Origin: Bacteroidaceae bacterium
Lineage (GTDB): Bacteria; Bacteroidota; Bacteroidia; Bacteroidales; Bacteroidaceae
Reading direction: 5' to 3'
Length of the DNA stretch: 43,067 nucleotides
Assembly (NCBI GenBank): GCA_017503235.1
Contig: JAFVTL010000112.1
Span: 1-43,067, forward strand
Part shown: positions 20,472 to 28,620 of the stretch, in pieces
How positions within the stretch are numbered: the first letter of the stretch is position 1
How the letters are laid out: every line of letters begins with the position of its first letter
Position numbers and translations under genes: made by a program
The notes under the pieces: generated by a model
What the model was told of the DNA's origin: nothing
Database searches by the model: none
The model's input: only the letters and a program-made list of their open reading frames with translations

Positions 20472-21005
20472 TCACTTATCAGCACGAATAACCCTCACAT
20501 ATCCTTCCTTCCGAGGCTTGGCAGGAGCAGGTTCGCCATCCGGATAGCCGAGCGACAAGGCACCGATGCCTACCAAGCCATCGGGCAAGCCCCATTGCTT
20601 CATCAGTTCCTTTCCTTCTGCTGTCGCAAACATTTCACGCTCGCGATGAATCCAGCAACTGCCCAATCCCAAGGCATGCGCAGCAAGCATCATGTTTTCA
20701 AGTACCAAAGCGGCATCGTACACTCCGTTGGCGAAATCTTCGGGCACAAAGACCAGCACATAAGTCGGTGCATCGTAATAGGGATTGGTCGTCACGCCCA
20801 TCACGTCTGCATTCATCTTAGCCAAGCGTTTCAGCAGTCCTTCTTCCTGTACGGCCACAATGAAGGGTGACTGAAGTCCTCGGGAGGTCGGTGCATACGT
20901 ACCGGCTTCGAGCACGGCATTCAGTTGTTCATCGGTAATTTGCTCGGGTTTGTAGCATCGGCAGCTGCGACGGGTACGAATGATTTCCAAGAAATTTGTT
21001 TCCAT
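20472..21005 (-). CDS. Nitroreductase family FMN oxidoreductase
   Basis: 177 aa, cytoplasmic. The N-terminal pattern IIRTRRSCRCYKPEQITDEQL and AGTYAPTSRGLQSPFIVAV is the FMN-binding start of the nitroreductase fold. ALVLENMMLAAHALGLGSCWI and GALSLGYPDGEPAPAKPRK are the second half. The substrate cannot be told from sequence. The gene is alone, between the S9 peptidase and the ilv operon, with an inverted repeat upstream. Confidence 0.92.
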   Translation of the reverse strand: METNFLEIIRTRRSCRCYKPEQITDEQLNAVLEAGTYAPTSRGLQSPFIVAVQEEGLLKRLAKMNADVMGVTTNPYYDAPTYVLVFVPEDFANGVYDAALVLENMMLAAHALGLGSCWIHREREMFATAEGKELMKQWGLPDGLVGIGALSLGYPDGEPAPAKPRKEGYVRVIRADK

Positions 21006-21022
21006 ATTCTTTTAAAATTTTA

Positions 21023-21102
21023 GGCACGGATTACGCGGATTTCACGGAAAAGATAATGCAAATACACATTAAAAAACCGTGTCAATCCGTGCAATCCGTG
21101 CC
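21023..21102. repeat. Inverted repeat upstream of the nitroreductase gene
   Basis: GGCACGGATTACGCGGATTT (left) faces CAATCCGTGCAATCCGTGCC (right), an imperfect snap-back element. The 'ATTACGCGGATTTCACGG' wording resembles the dispersed repeats at 33040-33540. Confidence 0.75.
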
Positions 21103-21125
21103 TTCTAAACTACAAATGATACTAA

Positions 21126-22169
21126 TCAGTTGTTTTCCGGACGAAGCTTGCGAACGGTTACAGCAGTCTGCCACATTTCGCTTTCGCGGAGAGCCTTCAA
21201 TTCTTCTTCCAGCTTTTCACGATAGTCAGGCTTGGAGTTGCTGTCGATAGAAATCTGAGCTTCGTTACCACACTTCACGTTGGCATACAATTTTTCAACC
21301 ACCGGCTTGATAGCATCGTGGAACGGGCCCATCCAGTCGAGGGCACCACGCTGAGCGGTAGTAGAGCAGTTGGCATACATCCAGTCCATACCGTTCTTGG
21401 CAAACAACGGCATCAATGACTGAGTCAGTTCTTCTACGGTTTCGTTGAACGCTTCTGATGGTGTGTGACCATTTTCACGCAATACTTCGTACTGAGCCAA
21501 AAGCAAGCCCTGGATAGCTCCCATCAACGAACCACGTTCACCTGTCAAGTCAGATGTAGCTTCGCGGATGAAAGTTGTTTCGAACAAGTATCCAGAACCG
21601 ATACCGATACCCAATGCAATGGTTCTATCCATAGCACGGCCGCTTGCATCCTGATAGATAGCGTAAGAAGAGTTCAATCCACGACCTTCGAGGAACATGG
21701 TACGGAGAGATGTACCCGAACCCTTAGGAGCCACCATGATTACGTCGATATCTGTTGGAGGAACTACGCCTGTACGGTCATTCCAAGTAATGGCAAAACC
21801 ATGAGAGAAGTAAAGAGCCTTGCCCGGAGTCAAATAAGGCTTGATAGTAGGCCATACAGACATTACCGCAGCATCACTCAACAAGCACATAACGATAGTA
21901 GCCTTTTCACAAGCTTCTTCAATGCCGAAGAGGGTTTCACCCGGTACCCATCCGTCAGCTACAGCTTTTTCATAAGTCTTGCCCGGACGCTGTCCAACGA
22001 TTACATTGAAACCGTTGTCGCGAAGGTTCAAAGACTGGCCAGGACCTTGTACACCATAACCGATAACCGCGATGGTTTCGTTCTTCAATACTTCACGTGC
22101 CTTTTCCAATGGAAATTCTTCACGGGTCATCACATTCTCGATGACGCCACCAAAATTTAATTGTGCCAT
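21126..22169 (-). CDS. ilvC: Ketol-acid reductoisomerase
   Basis: 347 aa. Catalyses isomerisation and NAD(P)H-dependent reduction of acetolactate or acetohydroxybutyrate, the second step of valine and isoleucine synthesis. The N-terminal Rossmann motif is GYGVQGPGQSLNLRDNGFN, followed by VGQRPGKTYEKA, the loop that decides NADPH or NADH use. Conserved metal-site residues lie in APKGSGTSLR, SDLTGERGSLMGAIQG and FNETVEELTQSLMPLF. It is the last gene of the ilv operon, 120 bases after the thioesterase gene. That gap holds a 7-bp tandem repeat and no clear promoter. Confidence 0.97.
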   Translation of the reverse strand: MAQLNFGGVIENVMTREEFPLEKAREVLKNETIAVIGYGVQGPGQSLNLRDNGFNVIVGQRPGKTYEKAVADGWVPGETLFGIEEACEKATIVMCLLSDAAVMSVWPTIKPYLTPGKALYFSHGFAITWNDRTGVVPPTDIDVIMVAPKGSGTSLRTMFLEGRGLNSSYAIYQDASGRAMDRTIALGIGIGSGYLFETTFIREATSDLTGERGSLMGAIQGLLLAQYEVLRENGHTPSEAFNETVEELTQSLMPLFAKNGMDWMYANCSTTAQRGALDWMGPFHDAIKPVVEKLYANVKCGNEAQISIDSNSKPDYREKLEEELKALRESEMWQTAVTVRKLRPENN

Positions 22170-22189
22170 AATACTTTAATTTTTTAAAA

Positions 22190-22224
22190 GTGACTAGTGA
22201 CTAGTGATTAGTGACTAGAGACTA
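22190..22224. repeat. Five tandem copies of a 7-bp unit
   Basis: The unit GTGACTA is repeated five times with single changes (GTGATTA, GAGACTA), in the gap between ilvC and the thioesterase gene. Confidence 0.9.
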
Positions 22225-22289
22225 GTACTTACTTAATTTATTATTATAATTTGTTACTTATTCCTTGTGAGAAGTCAACTTTTCCATAT

Positions 22290-23042
22290 TCAATATTCAC
22301 TATTCACCAACACCACCTTGCTGCGCACTACCACTTCGTTTGAAGCCTTACGCACTTCAATATCAATGCTTCCGTCTTCCTTTTCTTCCTTGTAGAACAA
22401 TAAGGTATCGCCGTAATAGCTCTCTGCCACATAGGCCATCTCGAAACGCTTGATCTGCTTGTCCTTGAACGTTTCCATCGGGAAAAGGTCGAGGATATGC
22501 TCGATGTATTTGATGCTGTTCACGTGTCCGTTGATGTCAATATCGCTATACTTGGTCTGATATTCAACGGCGGAAACTTCCTGTGTCACTTTGATGCGTC
22601 CCGGCTTGGAAATGGGGCATTCCTTGTCGCAGATGTATTCGCTGATGTTACCTCCATGCAAAGTCAACAAATCGGCCGGCTTACGGCTCTGCATACTGAT
22701 CATCGCCCACACCGAACGGGCATACCCTATCGTCTTGCCATCCTTATTTTTCAGTTCAAAGTTACGGTCGGTAAACAAACGATATACATTTTCCACCCAC
22801 GTCTGTATGCTGAAATCTTCGTACTGACGAGGCATATCCTCCAATTCGATAGCCAATCTTGAAAGCACCCAGGTATATTGGTTTTCATTGATCTCGGCGA
22901 TGCCGAAACCTCTTTCCGCCGCATGGAAACCGGCGCAGTTCAGCAGATGATTGCCCAATACGCCCATCGTCAGCTTTCCCATGAAGTCAACATGGAAAGG
23001 TTCCGCCACGAATTTGTAGTTTCCTATCTTAGCGTCATTCAT
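22290..23042 (-). CDS. Acyl-ACP thioesterase in the ilv operon
   Basis: 250 aa from ATG 23042, which overlaps the end of ilvN by eight bases; an upstream in-frame start lies well inside ilvN. The protein has two hot-dog domains. The first begins KFVAEPFHVDFMGKLTMGVLGN. The second has the catalytic-type DINGHVNSIKYIEHILD, in which Asn and His match the plant FatA/FatB active site. It releases fatty acids from acyl carrier protein in the cytoplasm. Overlap with ilvN shows real coupling to branched-chain metabolism. I infer a link to branched-chain fatty acid supply, but the chain preference cannot be read here. Confidence 0.92.
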   Translation of the reverse strand: MNDAKIGNYKFVAEPFHVDFMGKLTMGVLGNHLLNCAGFHAAERGFGIAEINENQYTWVLSRLAIELEDMPRQYEDFSIQTWVENVYRLFTDRNFELKNKDGKTIGYARSVWAMISMQSRKPADLLTLHGGNISEYICDKECPISKPGRIKVTQEVSAVEYQTKYSDIDINGHVNSIKYIEHILDLFPMETFKDKQIKRFEMAYVAESYYGDTLLFYKEEKEDGSIDIEVRKASNEVVVRSKVVLVNSEY

Positions 23043-23670
23043 GGTTGTCCTCCTTCTTTTGCTGACGATATTGTTCTTCGCGCATGTCCAGATATTCACT
23101 AACCCGTTCGAAGCAACTGGTTGTTATCGCTACCCTTCCCGAACGCACAAACTGAAGCACACAATTCTGGGCACGAAGTTCATCGTACAATGCGGTAATC
23201 TCTTCGCTCATGCCATTCTTTTCGACAATACAGAATACGGGATTCACTTCGACAATGCGTGCACTATGGCGACGGACTATCTTCGAAGCCATCGGATTTC
23301 CCTGAAATTCAGGAGTAGACACCTTGTAGAGGGCTATCTCATGCTGATAGATTTCCGCATCGGTGAAATAATTGGCTTGAAGCACATCAATCTTGCGTTC
23401 AATCTGTTTCACCACCTTTTCAATGATATCCTGGGTAGTCCAGGCGGTGATGGTATATTTATGTACACCGGGGATGGACGATGCCGACACATTCAAGCTT
23501 TCAATGTTTATCTGTCGGCGGGTAAATACAGCGGTTACCTGATTCAGCAAACCAGCAATATTTTCCGAATGTACGATGATGGTATATAAAGACTTTATAG
23601 ACCCACCTAAATCCTCCCTGTGAGGGAGGACTTGCATGGTGGGTTCTGTATTCTTAGTTTCTTTATTCAT
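23035..23670 (-). CDS. ilvN: Acetolactate synthase small (regulatory) subunit
   Basis: 211 aa. The ACT domain starts at SLYTIIVHSENIAGLLNQV and carries feedback regulation by valine in this family. The C-terminal ALS_ss_C domain follows (IVRRHSARIVEVNPVFCIVE). The first 27 residues before it are unusual: part of this stretch (TMQVLPHREDLGGS) is encoded by an intergenic-type inverted repeat, 23601-23633, so a repeat has become coding. Use of the ATG at 23670 is the simplest reading; an internal ATG at 23637 would also keep repeat-encoded residues. ilvB lies 55 bases upstream. Confidence 0.94.
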   Translation of the reverse strand: MNKETKNTEPTMQVLPHREDLGGSIKSLYTIIVHSENIAGLLNQVTAVFTRRQINIESLNVSASSIPGVHKYTITAWTTQDIIEKVVKQIERKIDVLQANYFTDAEIYQHEIALYKVSTPEFQGNPMASKIVRRHSARIVEVNPVFCIVEKNGMSEEITALYDELRAQNCVLQFVRSGRVAITTSCFERVSEYLDMREEQYRQQKKEDNHE

Positions 23671-23720
23671 ATCAATATCTATATTATTAAGTCCTCCCTG
23701 GAGGGAGGATTTAGGTGGGT
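23601..23720. repeat. Pair of ~32-bp hairpin repeats in inverted orientation
   Basis: The left copy (23601-23633) and right copy (23689-23720) are reverse complements except in their loops. Each contains its own hairpin, TCCTCCCT facing AGGGAGGA, and an ACCCACCTAAA end. The right copy lies between ilvB and ilvN; the left copy is inside the ilvN N-terminal coding region. Confidence 0.92.
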
Positions 23721-23725
23721 CTTCT

Positions 23726-25420
23726 TTAACACTCCAACAACATTTCGTTAACGGTGCCTCCCGGAGGCGTCATCGGCATGACATTGCCTTCTTCCACCAC
23801 ACAGGTTTCCAGAAGGAACGGACCGTCGGCAGCCAGCATCTCACGGATGGCATCCTGCAATTCCTCGCGTTTCATCACCCGACGAGCCGGAATGCCGTAT
23901 GCTTCGGCTATCTTCATATAGTCGGGATTCACCATCGGGGTGAATGAATAGCGACGTCCGAAAAACATGGCCTGCCACTGACGAACATTACCCAAATAGT
24001 TGTTGTTCATCAATATCATCTTTACCGGCGCCTGTTGTTCCATGATAGTACCCAGTTCCTGAAGGTTCATCTGCAATCCACCATCTCCCATGAAGGCACA
24101 AACCGTTCTGTCCGGACGACCGAAAGTGGCACCAATAGCAGCCGGAACACTGAATCCCATTGTACCCAATCCACCGGAAGTGACAATACTCCGGTTGCGG
24201 GTATACTTGAAGTAACGGGCAGCCATCATCTGGTTCTGACCGACATCTGTCACTAAGACAGCTTCATTGCGAGTCGCCTCGCTGACGGCACGTACCACTT
24301 CGCCCATATTCAAAGGACCGGTTTTCGGACAGACTTCCTTTTCAATGACCCGTGTATATTCGGTTTCTTCGTATTCTTTGAAGCTGTCTATCCACTCGGT
24401 ATGTTTCTTTTCTTCCAACAAAGCGGTCAACATGGCCAGGGTCTTCTTGCAATTACCCAGTACGGGAATGTCCACCTTCACGTTCTTGTTGAATTCCGAG
24501 GGGTCTATATCCAGATGGATAATCTTCGCCTGCTTGGCATAAGTGGCCAGGTTACCAGTCACACGGTCATCAAAGCGCATTCCGACAGCAATGAGCACAT
24601 CGCATTCATTGGTCTTTACATTCGGGCCCAAATTACCATGCATACCCAACATTCCTTTGTTCAAAGGATGGCTGGAAGCAATGGCCGACAATCCAAGCAA
24701 GGTACATCCGCAAGGGATGTCCCCTTTTTCAAGGAAAGCACGGAGTTCTTCCTGGGCATTGCCCAACTCCACGCCCTGTCCTACCAATACAAATGGTTTC
24801 TTCGCCCAATTTATCATATCGGCAGCCTTTTGGATAGCCTGCTCGTCAATAGTCGGGTCCGGATCATAAGTACGGATAAAGTCAAGTTCTACCGGTGCAT
24901 AATCCACCATCTCTGTTTGGGCATTCTTGGTAAAGTCGAGCACCACCGGGCCGGGACGACCGCTCTTGGCGATATAGAAAGCCCGGGCTACCGCCCAAGC
25001 CACATCTTCGGCCGAACGAATCTGATAGCTCCACTTGCTGATAGGTTGGGTTACCCCCACCAAATCGACTTCCTGGAATGCATCGGTACCCAACAAGTTT
25101 ACCGGTGTCTGACCGGCAATGACCACAATCGGGGTACTGTCTATCATGGCGTCTGCCACCCCTGTAATGGTGTTGGTAGCACCTGGACCACTGGTCACAA
25201 GACACACACCCACTTCTCCCGACACACGGGCAAAGCCTTGTGCCGCATGGGCAGCTCCCTGTTCGTGACGCACCAAGATGTGGTTCAACTTATCCCGATG
25301 TCCATATAATGCATCGAAAGTCGGCATGATGCTACCACCGGGGTAACCGAACAAAGTCTTTACCCCCTGGTGTTCCAACGAACGCATCAGCGCTTCCGCT
25401 CCTGTTATTCTTTCTTTCAT
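23726..25420 (-). CDS. ilvB: Acetolactate synthase large subunit
   Basis: 564 aa, biosynthetic type. Condenses pyruvate with pyruvate or 2-ketobutyrate using thiamine diphosphate, Mg and FAD. The N-terminal ThDP pyrimidine domain has GYPGGSIMPTFDALY and the catalytic Glu in VRHEQGAAHAAQGFAR. The central FAD/dehydrogenase-type domain has GMLGMHGNLGPN. The C-terminal pyrophosphate domain has the GDG...N motif MGDGGLQMNLQELGT followed by NNNYLG. It follows ilvD after 107 bases that contain only 7-bp tandem repeats. Confidence 0.97.
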   Translation of the reverse strand: MKERITGAEALMRSLEHQGVKTLFGYPGGSIMPTFDALYGHRDKLNHILVRHEQGAAHAAQGFARVSGEVGVCLVTSGPGATNTITGVADAMIDSTPIVVIAGQTPVNLLGTDAFQEVDLVGVTQPISKWSYQIRSAEDVAWAVARAFYIAKSGRPGPVVLDFTKNAQTEMVDYAPVELDFIRTYDPDPTIDEQAIQKAADMINWAKKPFVLVGQGVELGNAQEELRAFLEKGDIPCGCTLLGLSAIASSHPLNKGMLGMHGNLGPNVKTNECDVLIAVGMRFDDRVTGNLATYAKQAKIIHLDIDPSEFNKNVKVDIPVLGNCKKTLAMLTALLEEKKHTEWIDSFKEYEETEYTRVIEKEVCPKTGPLNMGEVVRAVSEATRNEAVLVTDVGQNQMMAARYFKYTRNRSIVTSGGLGTMGFSVPAAIGATFGRPDRTVCAFMGDGGLQMNLQELGTIMEQQAPVKMILMNNNYLGNVRQWQAMFFGRRYSFTPMVNPDYMKIAEAYGIPARRVMKREELQDAIREMLAADGPFLLETCVVEEGNVMPMTPPGGTVNEMLLEC

Positions 25421-25427
25421 TCGAATT

Positions 25428-25461
25428 TATGATTTATGAATTATGAATTATGAATTATGAT
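25428..25461. repeat. 7-bp tandem repeat (TTATGAA type)
   Basis: About five copies of TTATGAA or TTATGAT in the gap between ilvB and ilvD. Confidence 0.85.
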
Positions 25462-25497
25462 TTCTGGCTTATCATTCGGAATGAGTATTTATCCACG

Positions 25498-25530
25498 AAT
25501 CAAAAATCAGAAATCAGAAATCAAAAATCA
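25498..25530. repeat. 7-bp tandem repeat (AAATCAG type) reaching the ilvD stop
   Basis: Four to five copies of an AAATCAG/AAATCAA unit abut and include the ilvD stop codon. Confidence 0.85.
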
Positions 25531-27330
25531 ATCTATGATTCTCACTCCACCTTTATCTGCCGAGCTTACCATGCTGGCGTAAGCACGGAGACTCTTTGAA
25601 ACCACTCGTTCACGAGTCACGGGTGTCATCGGACGGGCAGCCAATTCTTCATCGCTCAACCGTACGTTGATAGAGCGGTTAGGAATATCTATTTCAATGA
25701 TGTCACCATCGACAATCTTTCCGATATTACCACCAGCAGCCGCTTCAGGAGAAATATGGCCGATACTCAAGCCCGAAGTACCACCACTGAAGCGTCCGTC
25801 GGTAATGAGCGCACATTCCTTACCCAAGTGTTTGCTCTTGATGTACGAAGTGGGATACAACATTTCCTGCATACCCGGTCCACCCTTCGGACCTTCGTGG
25901 GTAATGACCACCACATCGCCACTGACTACCTTACCGCCCAAGATACCGTCACAAGCGGCTTCCTGTGAGTCAAATACCTTAGCAGGACCGGAGAACTTCC
26001 AGATGCTTTCATCCACACCGGCCGTCTTCACCACGCATCCGTCCTGAGCAATGTTACCTTTCAATACGGCCAAACCGCCATCTTTGCTATAGGCATGTTC
26101 AAGGTCGCGGATACAACCTTCTGCACGGTCGGCATCCAATGCCTGGTAGTAAGTCGTTTGAGAACCGAGTTGGATATTGAATTTGTTGGCCGGAGCACTG
26201 GTGTAGATACGCCATGCATCGGCATCCACCCCAACCTTGCTGATGTTATATTTAGTTATCGCTTCTTGAAGAGTCATGCCATCCACCCTACAAACGGAAG
26301 TATCGAGCAAGCCGCCCTTCGATAATTCATACAGAATATTCAAGATACCACCGGCACGGTTCACATCCTGAATGTGATACTTCTGGGTGTTGGGAGCCAC
26401 TTTACAAAGGCAAGGCACCCGACGCGAGAGCATATCAATGTCGTCCATGGTGAAATCCACACCCGCCTCATTGGCTATGGCCAACAAGTGAAGGACGGTA
26501 TTGGTAGAACCTCCCATCGCAATATCCAGTGTCATGGCATTGAGGAATGCTTCACGGGTAGCAATGCTCTTCGGAAGGACACTTTCGTCGCCTTCTTCAT
26601 AATATTTGTAGGCGTTCTTCACAATCAGTGCCGCCGCATCCTTGAAGAGTTGTGTACGGTTGGCATGAGTGGCAAGGATGGTCCCGTTGCCCGGCAAAGC
26701 CAAACCGATAGCTTCGTTCAGACAGTTCATTGAGTTAGCGGTAAACATCCCCGAACAACATCCGCATCCGGGACAGGCATGGTTCTCAATCTGAGCCACG
26801 TCTTCATCGCTCACGCTTTCATCGGCACTCTTGATCATCGCATCAATCAAGTCCAGATGCTGGCCGTTCCATTCACCGGCTTCCATCGGTCCGCCCGAAA
26901 CGAATACCGTAGGAATATTCAGTCGCATGGAAGCCATCAGCATCCCCGGAGTAATCTTGTCACAATTCGAGATGCACACCATGGCATCCGCCTTGTGGGC
27001 ATTCACCATGTATTCCACCGAGTCGGCAATGATGTCACGGCTGGGCAATGAATAGAGCATGCCGTCGTGTCCCATGGCGATACCGTCGTCCACCGCAATG
27101 GTATTGAATTCGGCGGCGAAGCATCCTAACTTCTCTATCTCCGCCTTCACCATCTGTCCTATTTCATGCAAGTGTGTATGCCCCGGCACGAATTGAGTGA
27201 ACGAGTTCACGATAGCGATGATAGGCTTTCCAATCATTTCACGCTTCATGCCGTTGGCCACCCACAGGGCACGCGCTCCGGCCATTCGTCGGCCTTGTGT
27301 ACTGAATGCACTTCGTAATTGATGTTTCAT
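25528..27330 (-). CDS. ilvD: Dihydroxy-acid dehydratase
   Basis: 600 aa. Dehydrates dihydroxyvalerates to keto acids, the third step of valine and isoleucine synthesis; Fe-S dependent. The cluster-binding Cys residues are in [12 protein letters not shown] and [20 protein letters not shown]. Other motifs are [23 protein letters not shown] and [20 protein letters not shown]. It is the first structural gene of the operon. The ATG at 27330 lies after an attenuator hairpin, and AAGGAG sits a short distance upstream, useful because most of the leader precedes it as a separate translated unit. Confidence 0.97.
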   Translation of the reverse strand: MKHQLRSAFSTQGRRMAGARALWVANGMKREMIGKPIIAIVNSFTQFVPGHTHLHEIGQMVKAEIEKLGCFAAEFNTIAVDDGIAMGHDGMLYSLPSRDIIADSVEYMVNAHKADAMVCISNCDKITPGMLMASMRLNIPTVFVSGGPMEAGEWNGQHLDLIDAMIKSADESVSDEDVAQIENHACPGCGCCSGMFTANSMNCLNEAIGLALPGNGTILATHANRTQLFKDAAALIVKNAYKYYEEGDESVLPKSIATREAFLNAMTLDIAMGGSTNTVLHLLAIANEAGVDFTMDDIDMLSRRVPCLCKVAPNTQKYHIQDVNRAGGILNILYELSKGGLLDTSVCRVDGMTLQEAITKYNISKVGVDADAWRIYTSAPANKFNIQLGSQTTYYQALDADRAEGCIRDLEHAYSKDGGLAVLKGNIAQDGCVVKTAGVDESIWKFSGPAKVFDSQEAACDGILGGKVVSGDVVVITHEGPKGGPGMQEMLYPTSYIKSKHLGKECALITDGRFSGGTSGLSIGHISPEAAAGGNIGKIVDGDIIEIDIPNRSINVRLSDEELAARPMTPVTRERVVSKSLRAYASMVSSADKGGVRIID

Positions 27331-27351
27331 TTTCAGATTCTCCTTTTAATT

Positions 27352-27431
27352 CAAAAAGCCTCTCCCAACATGTGAGAAAGGCTTCTGTTCTTTATTTCCT
27401 GTTAACAACTAACACACACAACCTTTCTCAC
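27352..27431 (-). promoter_or_regulatory. Transcription attenuator of the ilv operon
   Basis: Read on the minus strand, GTGAGAAAGG (27431-27422, in the leader peptide's last codons) is exactly complementary to CCTTTCTCAC (27381-27372), a 10-bp antiterminator. The same downstream bases alternatively pair, as AGCCTTTCTC (27383-27374), with GGGAGAGGCT (27366-27357) to form a 10-bp stem with two G-U pairs, followed by a T-run: an intrinsic terminator. The two structures exclude each other, the classical logic of ribosome-mediated attenuation. Confidence 0.88.
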
Positions 27432-27507
27432 CTCTTGATGTGACCACCACGACGCGAATAATGTGCAACACTGATAGGTTATGTAAAGTTGTCATACTTT
27501 CTTTCAT
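27409..27507 (-). CDS. ilv operon leader peptide, 32 aa
   Basis: The frame from ATG 27507 to TAG encodes MKESMTTLHNLSVLHIIRVV followed by VVTSRGEKGCVC. Leu, Ile and Val make up ten residues, eight of them within the twelve-residue run LSVLHIIRVVVV. The last part (RGEKG codons) is also the 5' arm of the antiterminator. Ribosome stalling at Ile/Val/Leu codons would leave this arm free to pair and let transcription continue into ilvD. The ATG is only a few bases from the predicted transcription start. An internal Met5 could also serve as start. Confidence 0.85.
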   Translation of the reverse strand: MKESMTTLHNLSVLHIIRVVVVTSRGEKGCVC

Positions 27508-27519
27508 TTCTTACGATTG

Positions 27520-27550
27520 CAAAGGTAAGCCGTTTTTCTTAATTAGCAAA
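27520..27550 (-). promoter_or_regulatory. Promoter of the ilv leader and operon
   Basis: On the minus strand TTTG (27550-27547), a 19-base spacer, then TACCTTTG (27527-27520) fits the Bacteroidetes primary sigma consensus TTTG-N19-21-TAnnTTTG exactly. Confidence 0.88.
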
Positions 27551-27745
27551 CACTTTATTCTTTTTTTTTCAATTAAATCATAATTTGTAAGAGAAATCGC
27601 CGTTTTTCAAAACAAATTATAAGAATCGGTGCATTACTTCTCGCCCACGGATGATACGGATACAATGGATGACCACCGATTTCATGGATTTGAAGCCCCA
27701 TTATAGTAATCATAATTAGGTAATAATATAGCAGTTGACACTATT

Positions 27746-27857
27746 TGTCATCCAGAACGGAACGAAGTGTAGTGAAGGATCTCGGAAGCACAAAGTGGGT
27801 GTTATCGAGATTTTTCACTTCGTTCAACAACACGTCTTCGCTTCGCTCTGAATGACA
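27746..27857. repeat. Snap-back dispersed repeat, ~112 bp
   Basis: TGTCATCCAGAACGGAACGAAG at the left end (as TGTCAT then AGAACGGAACGAAG) faces CTTCGCTCTGAATGACA at the right end. The remaining gap 27551-27868 shows no open gene. A short relative is at 41533-41563. Confidence 0.8.
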
Positions 27858-27868
27858 GTATGTGTTCA

Positions 27869-27902
27869 CTTGTATATCATTGCCAAATTTTTCGTATCTT
27901 TG
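27869..27902 (+). promoter_or_regulatory. Promoter of the FKBP gene
   Basis: CTTG (27869-27872), a 22-base spacer, then TATCTTTG (27895-27902), a full TAnnTTTG match, 40 bases before the ATG. Confidence 0.7.
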
Positions 27903-27941
27903 CGCCACCAAGCAAGAAAACAATCAAAAAGAAAGAAGAAT

Positions 27942-28508
27942 ATGGAAAACAAGTACATTACTGTAGCCTACAAGCTTTATACGCTTCAGGACGGCAAGGA
28001 AGAACTGATTGAAGAAGCTCCCGTAGCTCATCCCTTCCAGTTCATTTCCGGATTGGGAACTACCCTCGAACGTTTCGAAAACGAAATTGTGCCCTTGAAC
28101 CAAGGTGACAAGTTTGACTTCCAGATACCTTGCGAGGAAGCCTACGGCGAATACATGCCGGAAGGTGTACGCACTGTGTCCAAGGAAATGTTCACCATCA
28201 ACGGCGTATTCGACAACGACCACATCTACCCTGGCAGCGTCGTTCCTCTCCAAGACAATGAAGGACACCATTTCAACGCTACCATCACCGATGTAACCGC
28301 TACCGAAGTGACCGTTGACCTCAACCATCCGCTTGCCGGAAAGGATTTGACATTCAGAGGAGAAGTCGTGACATCACGCCCGGCTACCAACGAAGAAATC
28401 CAAGGCATGCTGAACATGTTGAGTGGCGAAGGTTGCGGCTGTGGATGTTGCGGTGGCGATTGTGAAGGAGGATGTGACGAACACGGATGTGGCGGACATT
28501 GCCACTAA
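27942..28508 (+). CDS. SlyD-like FKBP peptidyl-prolyl isomerase
   Basis: 188 aa from ATG 27942; an upstream in-frame start is before the promoter and is rejected. The N-terminal FKBP half (MENKYITVAYKLYTLQDGKE, then PFQFISGLGTTLERFEN) is split by the IF chaperone domain (VRTVSKEMFTINGVF to VDLNHPLAGKDLTF), the SlyD arrangement. The C-terminal tail is extremely rich in Cys, His and Gly (GCGCGCCGGDCEGGCDEHGC), like the nickel-binding tail of SlyD. It probably acts as a prolyl isomerase and chaperone and as a metal store. No hydrogenase genes are in the window. Confidence 0.93.
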   Translation: MENKYITVAYKLYTLQDGKEELIEEAPVAHPFQFISGLGTTLERFENEIVPLNQGDKFDFQIPCEEAYGEYMPEGVRTVSKEMFTINGVFDNDHIYPGSVVPLQDNEGHHFNATITDVTATEVTVDLNHPLAGKDLTFRGEVVTSRPATNEEIQGMLNMLSGEGCGCGCCGGDCEGGCDEHGCGGHCH

Positions 28509-28514
28509 TTGAAG

Positions 28515-28620
28515 GAGGAGTTAAAGGGAGATAGAGGGAGATAATCGCTTCGCTCCTTGAGGAGATAAAGGCCAATAGTCTTGTTGATGAATACAAATGT
28601 ATTGGCCTTTATCTCCTTTT
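28515..28620. repeat. Dispersed repeat copy A with a 17-bp perfect palindrome
   Basis: GGAGATAAAGGCCAATA (28561-28577) and TATTGGCCTTTATCTCC (28600-28616) are perfect reverse complements. The flank GTTAAAGGGAGATAG and the core AGTCTTGTTG are shared, in the same orientation, with copy B at 38787-38889. The stop codon of the S24/S26 peptidase gene lies in the right arm. The hairpin may also end transcription from both sides. Confidence 0.9.
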
